A DNA stretch of 17,022 bases from Phoronis ovalis (taxonomy: Eukaryota; Phoronida; Phoronidae). Shown in pieces: positions 1 through 12,100 of this stretch (the first letter of the stretch is position 1; each line of letters begins with the position of its first letter). The notes beneath the pieces were generated by a model. The model was given only the letters and a program-made list of their open reading frames with translations. It was not told the origin of the DNA and did not search any database. The position numbers and the translations under genes were made by a program. Location: NCBI GenBank assembly GCA_028565635.1, contig JAOXYB010103826.1:4238-21259 (forward strand), read 5' to 3'.

Positions 1-171
1 CACAAAATTGGTGAAAAGGTTCTTGCTAAGTGGACAGACTGTCGCATGTATCCTGCCAAAGTGACTGATATATTGAAAACTGGAGCCTATGAGGTGATAT
101 TTTACGATGGTTTCAAAAGAACAGTACAACCTATGAATGTTAGGAATTTGCCAGAGGAAATGAAGGAACAG
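1..171 (+). CDS. PHF20: PHF20-like exon 1: second Tudor domain
   Basis: This exon is in frame from base 1, has 57 codons, and ends in phase 0 at CAG|GTATGC. The product contains [11 protein letters not shown] and VIFYDGFKR, the two strand signatures of the second Tudor domain in PHF20/PHF20L1. Aromatic residues W11, Y17 and F34 and acidic D36 sit where the family has its methyl-lysine cage, so the pocket looks intact. Its true 5' boundary is not visible, because base 1 may lie inside the exon. The first Tudor domain should be just upstream. Confidence 0.93.
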
Positions 172-3100
172 GTATGCATGTAGGGCTACAGAAGTAGTTT
201 GGCATTAAAGCAATTTGTTGAAACAGAACTACATTTTTTTTTGTATCAATACTAATAGTGAGTTTATTAATATACAGTTGAACTGTCTTGGTTGGAGTCA
301 TAGATAATGATTTCATCATTGATCAGATATATTGTATAGTACTTGAAGTAGAAATAGGATTTTTATATTGATAAGTGGTTATGGATAATTTAATTCTCCT
401 TACTTTTTGTGTCAAAAAGGAGGCCTCAGAAAAAATAGGACCTGTCCAGTTGCATTGTTACAAAGTTATATCTGCCAGCGAAAATTTGCTATGTGAGAAA
501 AAGTTGCTATTATCTATGTACTTGCACTCACAAAAAAAGGAAGGCAGCATATGAAAAGCAATATACCACCTAATTTTATATTCATTATTCAGGAGTTTAG
601 TTTTGCACCAAGCAAGGCAAAAGATTTAAAGGAAGAGCTTGGTGAGTTGCATTCTCTACCTTCATGTATCAGTTTGAACTTGTCTTTTTCTTGGAAAAAT
701 TTGATTGCTATTTCACTAGTTAGTTGTTGTGATTTATATGTTTTTACATGTTTCTTCACATGCTTATGCATCTCATTTAAAAAGGTAATTTTAAATGCTT
801 TTCAAAAAATGTAAAGAAACAACAATAGCAGTTTTTAAGAATAAAAAAAAAATGGAAAATTTATGATTTTGTGGGATATTGCCTCTTTCAGAAAAACTTG
901 GAAAAAGGAAAAGAAGCCAGGAATTCTCCCCAATTCCTGATGGTTAGTAATTAATTTCAAATCATTTTGAGTTTCGCTGTGTTACAACCAGAATAATCCA
1001 GATGGAATACTAGATTCAAAGAACTAGAAAAGAGTACTGGAGTTTTCTGTACTACAATCCATCATCAGAATATTGATGATGTATCAGAAAATTGCTTAGA
1101 GGTTTTATCTGTTGACGAATCCCTGGAAGTTCTTTCGGGAAAGGACGACTTTTGGGAAGTTATATTGGCATTATGCTGCAATTGTTGACTAATAAAAGAG
1201 CTATAGAATATAATTAGGTATGCAGTTTAAACATTTCAGGTAACATCTGGTAAAATCTAGTCATGGTCAGAATATCATTGAAGTGACGGTATAGAATTTG
1301 TTTTGACTTCAAACTGTAGAGATAATTAATACCGCTGAGGTACAATACAAATGTATATTCAAGGTATAGCAGAAAAGAAAACTCGTCGTGAGTCTGGTGA
1401 CAAGCACCGTCACATCTCTGGTGAGAAGCACCGTCATATTTCTGGGGAAAAGGCAAGCAAAGACGCAAAGCCAGAACCTCAATCACCGCAACCTGCTACC
1501 CTTCAAAAGACGGAAAAAATCGAGGAAACGCCAAGGAAAAAGAAACCCACAAAAAAGGTTATATTAGGCTCCCCAAAACATAAGAAGAAGGTATGTGTTA
1601 TGTTATGGTATCGAGTCTGTAAAATGGAGTAGAAATGTTTGAATGGGAATCAGTTTTTTATTTGTAGTTGTATGAATTTGAAATTTTTTATAGAGGTAGA
1701 CTAGTAATGTACATAAACTAACTTTAGCAATTTTTTTTAACTTAATTGTATTTTTAAGAAAAAAATCTCTAATTAGGAAAGCTTTTGTTTATATTGTGAT
1801 ATTTAATCTAGTATCATAAAACTTGACATCTGGTATCAGAACACAGCTTCTCAGGGCTAAATTTAAATAAGGAATATGTGTTCTACTAGTAGAATCCAGA
1901 ATCCTCGATTTGCATCTTAACTTATAGTATTTAAAAATTTCGAAATTAGTCATTTTTGATGTCAGAGTAACAATAGGTACATATCTTATATCTTGTGTGT
2001 GTGTCCATGACAATTTTACAAATCAACAAAATTACGTAATAGTTATATAATATTTTTATGGTTTGTAGTATAATGGTCTCTTTCAGTTTTTACATTGTCT
2101 GCTGTATACAATTAGCCAGTTTTTGATCCCATATACATATTTGGTAATTTTGCATTAAAATGATATCGTGTTGAAAATGAAATGCATATGATACCTAGCA
2201 TACTTACACCACTTTTACAGACTGAAAAAGCTGTCCTTGAGTTTAAGAAAAAGAAGGAAGCGTCTGCAGGGGCTGTTGATCTGGTCAAGAAGAAGCATGA
2301 TGCGGCTACAGCTCAACTGATCAAAAAGAAGAAAAAGCTTCTTATTGGAGGTGTTTTTCAGGCTAAACGGAAACATTTAGATCGAACCTCTGTTAAAAGA
2401 AACGAAAAATCACCAGAAAGGGTATTTATAATTGTATGTTCTTGAAAAACGTAAATAAAAATAGAAATATTACTACTTCTTGAAAAAATTTTTTGATCAG
2501 TTATATGTATTCAAATTAACCTGTATTTGATATTGAATCTGGCTTCTGTAACTTCTTTTCACCTATTCCAAGCATGCTTCACAAGTACATTTTATTTCAG
2601 GCCAGTCTTCGTAAAAGGAACAGATCATCAGAACAGTTGCTGGTAAACAAGGGAAATATAGGTACAGTACATGAAGATAACTTGTTAATATTTGGCTGTA
2701 AAGCCAAAATCACCCATGAGCACCTGTTCTTTAACTTGTCTAAAAATTTAATTTTTCTGTTCACACTTATGCTGTGTAACTTCTCTTAAGGTAGTGGCAA
2801 TTTTGCTGTGTGATTTTAGCATGACTTTATGCAAACAAACATTTGAAAAGTTAAGTATCCCAAAAAGCTCCAGTAGCTTGCTATATTGTTGAGGCACAAT
2901 GTAACAATAGTTCACTTTTTTTGTGCTGGATAAGATATTGTGATTTGCTTTTTATGTTAGCTGCACTTACTCATAGTGTCATATACGCTCCAACTTGGTG
3001 TGAACTAAATGTTCCAGTAAGGCATGTTTGATATTTTCTTTGTAAACTGCCCCTCTTATTTTGCTTGCCGTAATCTAACATGTTAAAATAATAAAATTAT

Positions 3101-6100
3101 TTAAAAAAGTATGTCTGTCAAAAAACTTTTTACTTGGTGTAAATGTTGCCTGGCTTTCTTAGTACTTATTTTGTATCTGTAATAAGTCACTTCTGCATCT
3201 ACGCTTTGCTATTGCTAGCTTATTGCTTTTGTTCTCCATGTAGGTCCTGTACCTCAGCTTACGCCACCTGAAACACAACTGCTGCTTGCTGCTTTACATG
3301 AACCTTATATGCCATGTGTTGCTTTGAGAGGTATGATAATGTGCTCCCAGAAAGAATAACATTTGTCATTTGATGACTTAGAGGCTTTCAGGAACTTGTA
3401 CCATTGTATAATCATACCATGTGAAATTACATTGTTGTAGTATAACAAGAGTAAATGTTTTATCTCACTAGTGACATCTGGTGGATGATTATCCTCAAGT
3501 CTGCATTGATACAGAATGTTGTTTTTATTAAAATATGTTTTTATGTCAAAACCTCCTGTTTAAGTGTATAAGATTACTGAAAAATTAACAGTTACCTTAC
3601 ATTGGTTGAAAAGAATATTATTCCTAACTGTCAAAGCGTTTTCCTTGATTTGTTTTTGCTGCTTATTTGTTTTTGACTCACTGCCTGTTTGGTACATATG
3701 CCACTGATTATTCATATAATTTTATATATCTTTTTATAATTTCTAAAAAGGCGTGATTTCTGTGTTGTAGGTCAAGGTGAATTGCAGCTTTCTGAAGACG
3801 GTCGGTTATATACCATGGGACCTGAAGGAAAAGGTAATCATTTTATACTTGTTATACAGATGCTGCATTACACATATTTACTTGTACACAATGTATTCTC
3901 TGATAGATCTTACTTGGGTGTATTGAACAGATCAGGTTTTAAAAATCTGGAAAACACCGTCAGGTAAGCAACATCTGTCTCAGGGATCCCATGTGTATTC
4001 CAAACAGGGTACCGTTCCTCTCGGGCAATGCTTGTTATGCATTTATCTTAGTTTTAGCTGAACTTTCAATCTATGTCACTAGGAGCATTCCCAAAAATGG
4101 ATTTGAACAAATGTATACCTGTACATTTTGACAAACAGCTTAATTTATGAATCCTTTCACAGGATATGAATCATGGTTGATTGCTTTTCAAAGAACTTAA
4201 CCTTGAAAAATTCAAGGGATCATCACAGGGCTTGAATCATTCATATTTGATATCAAAAATTTTTATTGAGTTTTGTGCGGCACACAGAAAGAGCATGGTA
4301 GTTTACTAAAAATACTCTTGTATTTTAGTTTGGGCACCCAAAGAGTTCAAAGTTGAGGAAGATCACAACCCATATAAATGTCCGTATGACAGCTGTGATA
4401 AAGGTTTCCGTAAAGAAAGTTTATTGAAGTATCATGTGAAATATTATCACCTTGCAGATGGCTCACCAGTGCCTGTACCATTACCAAGAAAAAGAAAACA
4501 CACAATTAGCATGTGTAAGTAAACTGTTTCTAGTATATTTCAGAAAAGAAAACATTTGCTGGCATAGCGCAACAAAGAATGTTTCTAAGGATCAAGTGTC
4601 TTGTGTAATTTATTTATCCGTTATTAATAAAGGCAGTAGGATAAGAAAGGAATTAACTTGGCTTTTGTTCAGTAATTTTTGTTAAAGTAGGATACAGGTA
4701 GTTTAAAAATTCATCCATTTCACTGGGTATCACAAGGAAAAAACTTAAACTGATGATGTGAATGTCGTCACTGATGGTTATTTGGACAATTTCTGATCTG
4801 TTGTTGCTATTTAAATCTTTCAAATGTAGGGATATTACTACAGGTACTTATATTTGAAAATACATGTACTTGATTCACGATCAAAATTAGCCATGATGAC
4901 ATCACCATTATTTGATGGAGTTATTGATAATTTCATGCCATCAGCTGCCCTTCCTTCATCATTCAAGCATTCAAATTCAGTAAGAAATGTGCCACTGTAG
5001 TCAAACACTTGTATTGTGTTAGTAGCATTGCTAAGTGCTAAAATATGATCTTGATCATCCTTTATTATAAAGATTGGCTCAACCGTTTGTGAAATTTTGT
5101 TTCCAATTTCACGTTTGAATTCTCCTTTACTATCAAGAACTTGAATTCGTTTATTTACTGCGTCACCCACTAAAATGTCGCCATTTTTACCTAGACAGAC
5201 ACTTGTAGGACACATAAATTGACCTGGACCATCTCCCTTCTGTCCTACTGTCTTTAGTTCATTCGTTTTACGATTATAAAATATTATATTATGTTTAGCT
5301 GTTTGTGGGAATATGATATAATCATTGTTTGCAACACAATTAATAGTTTTCAAACCGGGCAAATTAACTTCCTGTTTCAACTCCCCTTTTAATGTGTATA
5401 TTTGAGTATGTCCAAATATGTAGAAAATTTCTGCCATTTCATCCTCAGTGTTGTAGCTAGAACATTCACCATATGAAATACTATTATTACTATCAGTACT
5501 GTTGTCACTGTCTACATTGTTTTTTTCTGTGTTATTGACATCATCATTGCCATCATCATCATTAGCGATGCTGCTATCATCACTAACCAGGCTTTTATCC
5601 TCATCTTTATGATCAGTGCTGTAATCATCACTGTCACTGCTTTGATCATCATCAGCATCATTGTTGTCACTGCTTTGATCATCATCGGAATCAACACTGC
5701 TATTGTCACTATCATTGCTTTGATCTTCATCATCAGTATCAACACTATTACCATCACTTTCTTCGACGTCATCATTACTGTCACTTGAACCGTTGTTAAC
5801 TTCTCCTTCCTCATCATCATCTTGATCAGCTGTACTGTTCTCGTCAAAAACGGTATCTGCCTTGCTTGATATATTTTCAATTTTGTCCTTCTTGGGTTGC
5901 AAGTAGCCCACTTTATCACCTGTGCTTCTGACAATTTTGTTGTGTTGTTTGCCAGTTCTGTGTTGATTGTGTTCAAAATTGCTCTTCCAAAAGTCAATAT
6001 CAGGTGTGTTTGTAAATTCAGTTCTTACAATTTTATGACTTTCACTCTTTTCCACAATATTTTTATTGCGTTGCTTTCCATAACTGTGTTTTCCTACATT

Positions 6101-9100
6101 ACTTTGGATACCCTGCAGTATACTACATACTTCTCTGTCCGCTTCATCATTTTCATGCTCTGCCTGTAGAGTGCTTAAAAATGACATGTATCCACCATGG
6201 AAGTTTTTTCTCTGCAAGACGTCATTACCATTAATTGGAACCATGCTACTTATTTTGTTTACTGAGTTGCAAATTTGTACTGAGTGTTGTATGCCATGGA
6301 TTTCATTTTTTAGTTGCCTATGGTAATCGTTGTTGGCTTCCCACTTTCTTGATGATGTTGAAGTTTGCGGTAACATGTAATATTTGTTATCGGGAAGGAG
6401 ACATTGCTGATGCACAGCTACTATATTACTTGCTGCTACATCTTTTGTATTTAGGTCGCAATCGCGAGTAGATGATGTTGTTCTGTATGTTGGGTATTTC
6501 CAGTGATATTTTTCTGAAACTTGGGTATGTAGGTGGTCCGTTAATTCTCTTGATTGATAATGTAGGTGTCCCATTAGTGTATTAGTACGTAGTGCTTGAT
6601 AGGAACAGGGATGTTTTGTGGGTAAGCAACACTGTGGTTTGTACTCACCAGTCGATCTGCTTAAATGTTTTGGAAATTTGATCATCTCCTTCCTAGGTTT
6701 TATGTGGCCTCCTTGTTGATTATATTGCTTTGGGCGACAGGATGTTTGCGGTACATTGCTGACAGTATGTGAAGTACCATTTGTATTCCCTGATGCAAAA
6801 CACTGCTGTGTCATGTCGTGATAAAGTGCTTGGTCATTGCTTGTGGTTTGATAGGCAGCTGCCATGGGTTTTTTTACCGCAGTAGCTTCAGGCCATAGAG
6901 TATGGCATGCATTTTGTGACTTCTCAGGATACACTCTCATACTACCTCTAGGTATCCTTATTACTGGTTCTTGGCTATGTTTACTTGGTGAGATATGTTC
7001 TCCACTTTCTGCTTCCTTAACTCGAGTTTGCCTTGATATCTGTCTTGCAATTTCATTGAAATTTGTACTCTGAAATGGATTTATAATTTTGTTATTGGTT
7101 ATACCCTCACCTGCCATGGAATTTACGCATTGTATTGCAGTCCTAAACTCGGTTTGATTGTTTATATCACCTGCTGCCATAAGTGACATGTGCTCAGCTT
7201 TGATTCCTTTGCTTTTTTCCAAGTCAACATTTGTACGATCTTTAGTAGTTTTAGGTTGATGGCATGCATTTGCTTCAGCATTATGTAAAGTTTCAGTATT
7301 GTCTAGGTACAATCTGCTTCTATCATTGTGTGACTCATTACCAGTACTGCCATTAACCCTTTGACCAGTTTCTGTATTACATTTAAAATCTTCAATGGCA
7401 GCTTTGTTGTTATCACTACTACTGTGTTGTATTTTCCCATCATTACTTGGCTGAATGACAAGTTTTGGAGTATGATTAAGTCTTTCACTATTGCCTTCAC
7501 AAGCATGTATTTCATCATCATTTTTGGGAACATACTGATTATTTGCTTGTCCAACATTGTGCATGGTCTCAGCTTTGCCTTTGTAATCTTGGGTGTTGGT
7601 ACCGTTATTGCTGTCCCCTTCCAGTGTGTACCTAGTCGCATCAGAATGATTATTAACTTCCCCAGTATGGTGTATTGTCTGTGCAACACTTTCACAATCT
7701 TGTGTTTTGACAGTACCATTGTTACTGCTACTACTGCTACTGCCAACTTGTGTTTTCTCTTCACTATCACACTGATTATTATCTTCACCTTTGTTGTTAT
7801 TATTATTAATTGGTCTTTCATTTAGGAAATGTTGTGCTGTGACTGTACTTTGTTGTTCAGTGTTATTAGTATTTGTATGATCATCTTTAAAATTCTTATG
7901 TAGCCATTTTTCGACATCCTTCTTTGCATTGTAGCTCCCCCCGCTTGAAACCTCCATTTTGTTGAAGTCCAATAAATCCAGCACACTTTGATCATTATCT
8001 TGAGAACAATGATCACGTCCAACACTTTGCATTATGCTCTTGGAATATGGTTTGGCTTTATTTGGTTTTTTTACCTGTGATGTATGACAGGCACTCCATA
8101 TAGTTTTAACTAATGGATCATCACCTGTGGAAAAAATATGTAATTCACATATTTTACATTTGTACCTAGAAATCATACTATCTCACTATAATTATAGTAT
8201 CCACTGGTGTAACCATTCATAACTGTATGTGGCTTTCTACTGAAATGTATACCACATCTTATATTGATGTGTTTATGTCATGTAATTATAATTTGGTGCA
8301 ATAAGGGAAACTGCTTCAATGACAATGTGTTCTTAATGTTTTAGCTGTTTTTGTGTTTGTGTTATCTTGCTTCGTTATGAAGGAAACAATATCTTTGAAA
8401 CATGATGAATTTGCTCACCTATAATTTGAGATGTTGTAGTAGTATTAATATAATTACAGAAATGTCCATCATCATGAAAAAATTTTAAATCGTTGTATTC
8501 CTGAACTGTGCATATTACTTCTTGAGGGTCTGTTTCAGTGAGCCCTACATACAGTGGTGTAAATCTATGGTCTCCATTTCCGTGAATATCAATACTGTGA
8601 CTGTATGCACCATTTGTAGTGTAAACTTGTATCTGGCGATGAACAATGTCTGCAATATAGAGGTTGCCATTTCTATCCATAGCAGTGGAGAAGGTTGCAC
8701 AAATATGACCTTTGCCCTTAAAAAAAAAAGAAAAAAGGTCATTAATATTGGTCCATAATTACCTCCTAAAGAAGTATTACTTATTATAATAGAATCAGAT
8801 CTTCAGATATTAATTTAAATTATGATATCTTTGTGCTTATTATAATGTGCTAAAATCATATATGTAATCGCTTAGTTTCTATTATGCTGACCTGCAACTC
8901 CAATGAACACATTACGTTACTATGTGTATCATTTACGAAATGACATATACAATACTTGCCTTTCTTCGTTTCACTTTCATATCAGGTAAATTAGGCAAAA
9001 CTTTAAACACTCGCGGACAACCAAATATTGGTCTATCATTGTAGGTAAGAATCAGTATGTGTCGGCCAATCTTATTTGGTATAAATGTCACATAGTATGA

Positions 9101-12100
9101 ACATTCAGTACCGTGCTCTAGTGTGCTTGGTAGTAACTCTCTGTTTATGCCAGTGATACTTATTTTGATGTCTGCTGGAATGCTGAGGGTCAGACATATC
9201 CTGGCAGTTTGTCCAACTGTAACTTTAGGTTGATCAATTCTGATCAGCATGGGCACACCTGTAATAACTAGTGATACACAATATTTAAATAAAAATATGT
9301 GGTTTAATTTGGACAAAATATTTTATCTACTTTTGCTGCAGATGAGATTCTGTAATCTCGTTCTTGCAGATAACTTTGATGTTCATGTACGATAATATAG
9401 CCATATACTGTTGTATTTTGCGGTATGGAGATTTTCAAAAAGGGTGGCCTACAACTGCATTTTATCAAAATGGTTTTTAATCATTTCAAACACCATTTAG
9501 AAACAATGTTCTGGAACTAGGAGTATTATCAGAAAATGGAAGAAATTCTATAGAATAAATGTAACTTTGACATTGCTTTTCTTTGAAGTAGGATATCAAT
9601 CTACTTAATATTAAGTTTTATTGAAATGGTAACAGTATCCATTTAAAAATGTGTTTTACCATCTGTTGCTGCTTGGTCAATAAGTTGGCTAATTTGTTTA
9701 AAATATTTTTCAACTGTATAGCTGTTGACAGTTGCTATTCCTGGATTTTCTGGAGCTTCTCCAGTTTGTAAGTTGTTTGAAGTTTCTTCTCTAGTGATGC
9801 AGCTAGACTTTGCCCACATTGTATCATCTCTTCTTTGTTGAGGTATATCAGGAACTGAATTAGATTCCATAACTTAATCTTATTTCCAACTGCATTCAAT
9901 GAGTCGTTATTTTTATGTCTGCATAAAACAACTGTGTTTTGGTTATATGCAATGTGATATGTCATAATCTGATGTCGTGTCATTTACAGTGATAACCAAT
10001 TTCACTTATTTTTGCGTAAAAATTAATTAGGGGAGATAAAGCTGCTTTACATGCTTATTCTAACAGTAATAAAGAGGTTTTATTTAGAATTTATTTTATT
10101 AAGGTTGTTTAGAGGCAGGATAATTCTATTTGTTATTGCTGTGATCCTCATCTCTATTACGCAGTTGCCTTTTCCAGGTTCTACTGATTCAGATGTTTCT
10201 GTGTGTAGTAAAAGTGGTGGCTCAGGATCGATAAGACCATTACTGAAGAAGAATCGTGTAATATCAGCACCCAGTGCTTTAGAGACAAATTATACAGATC
10301 CAGTGATATCTGATCAAGGAGAAGACACGCAAGGTATCTAATTGATGCTCTTGAAACTCAATTTTTTAATTAAGTTATTTTCTCATTGGCTAAGAAACTG
10401 CAGTTTTATTTGCAGCTTGGTTGGCAAAGTAGTAAAATGTTGGGGATTTTTTTGCATAAAGCTTGTTTCAAAATATGAATGAAGTTTAACACAGTCTTGG
10501 AAAGTAAAATAATGACATTTATTGTAATTCTTTACCAGTATTAAACCATCACCAGTGATTACAAAGGAATACATGTATAGCACAATTCATTACCTCTGAC
10601 TGAATGAAAAAGGTTTTAATTCCTGGAAATACTTGACGAAAATATTACAACCCTTATTTTAACCTGAAAGAGTAGTCATTCAAATATCTGAAAAAAATAT
10701 TTTATAGATATCCAGAGTGATGCAGAACAGAGGTCAGTTAGTACAAGCCTTCATGGCGACGGTATAGAAGACGATAGTGACAATGAAGATGAAGTTGTCA
10801 ACTGTATATGTGGATTTAATGAAGAAACTGGGCTTATGATACAGGTGTGGTTTTACAGTAATCCTTACAGTCTGTTGTATCTTATGAAATTACAAAAATC
10901 CTTTAAAAATTGTTCACACATTTGATATGGATCAAACCAGTTATGATACATAAATTCTAAAAATAAATAAAGTTGCCGTATTTCCTTAAACTACATGATT
11001 TAATTAATAAAATAAGGTTTCATTTAATGTGGCGAGAACCGTTAACATACTGTCACTTGGAAAAAATATTGATATTTTCTTTTTTTGTGAATTCTGCTTG
11101 GCCATATTCTTTGGAATAAATTTACAAAATAAAGTCTCACTTTTCTCGATTTTTAATGGAAAAACAGCTTTTCATGAAGACCGGTGAGAAATCCGACTTT
11201 GCCAGAAATCACGTGACATATACGCCCCTCCTACCATATACGTCATTTGACCTAAATCAACATCACAGCTCCTGGGAAATGGCTACTCGAAAGAAGCGTG
11301 GCGTAAAGCTCCCTGTCCACGACTTCTAAAGCATTTTTATGCCCATCACTATGTAATAGTGAAAGGGCATGTAGCCGTAGGGCATGCGGTGGCGTTGTCA
11401 GCGTTTGTAACCTTTTCTTTGTCTAGCTATAACGGCTTTAGCTTTCGTCGGATCATCTTCGTATTTGGCACAAGGTAAGTACAGGTCAAAGCGCATGTCG
11501 GACATAAATTTGACCTCGATTACTTCCAACATGGCTGATTAGTGACCATGTTTGTACCCGAGAGTGTGGATTCACGTAGGCCATTTTTTGTGCATAATAC
11601 TTTCTTTGTCGCGCAATAACTGCTTCAATTTTTATCCGATCAACTTTATGTTTGGTACAGTGTAAATACAGGTCAAAATGCAGATCATCTGTAATTTCCA
11701 TGTGGGTCACTTTCAAGATGGCCGACTGGTGGCCATGTTTTCCCCGATAGTGCACGTTATGTTGCGCCCATTTTGGGTAAGACGAAGCGATGACTGGACG
11801 ATTTGAAGGTGGATTCACGAAGGCCATGGGTTGGTGGGCGTATTAGGCCAGGTGACATTTCAAAATGGCCGTGAGAAGTAGGTCAAATGTCGATATGAAT
11901 CTTTGACAGTTTTTGTTGCGCGTAACACTTTCTTTGTCGCACAATAACTGCTTCAGTTTTTATCCGATCAGCTTTATATTTGGTACAGGATAAATACACG
12001 TCAAAATGCAGATTGTCTATAATTTCGACATGGATCACTTTCAAGATGGTGGACTGGTGGCCATGTTTGGTCCCGAGATGTTACCTTGCAATAATAGCTT

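Larger units (their letters stand above)
4515..10177 (+). other. Host intron 9, carrying the antisense gene
   Basis: This 5,663-bp intron runs from T|GTAAGT to CCTTTTCCAG. The nested gene's coding span fills 4838-9870, leaving 323 bp on its 3' side and 307 bp on its 5' side. Nested introns are 9659-9259, 8959-8717 and 8418-8125. The 5' flank (9871-10177) should contain the nested promoter, but no convincing TATA box or CpG cluster was seen. Confidence 0.85.

Noticed and set aside
551-814. Plus-strand frame running through host exon 2
   Set aside because: Only 593-641 fits the host phase and splice sites. The Phe/Cys/Leu-rich remainder is intron.
1214-2013. Minus-strand frames at 1214-1486 and 1789-2013
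   Set aside because: The first is antisense to host exon 4, the second is AT-rich intron. Neither shows domain features or splice partners.
4626-4631. Plus-strand AATAAA just inside the large host intron as an intronic poly(A) site
   Set aside because: The hexamer is common by chance in DNA this AT-rich, and no supporting downstream element was evident.
5512-7821. Long minus-strand frames (5512-5997, 7303-7821) and plus-strand frames (5897-6169, 6235-6471, 6864-7073, 7361-7825) over the nested exon
   Set aside because: They are shadows of the 3.3-kb coding exon. Their Met/Ile/Val-rich or Phe/Cys-rich compositions are frame-shifted readings of the Asn/Asp/Ser triplets.
8125-8176. ATG at 8176 as the start of an independent 1,112-residue gene
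   Set aside because: Residues 1-17 of that frame would be the end of an intron with a good acceptor (TTTTCCACAG). Joining at 8124 restores the propeller and keeps phase with the filamin-NHL exons.
9735-9983. Minus-strand frame of 82 codons overlapping nested exon 1
   Set aside because: It overlaps the exon-1 frame that joins in phase to the filamin exon. It has no domain and no matching splice to the next exon.
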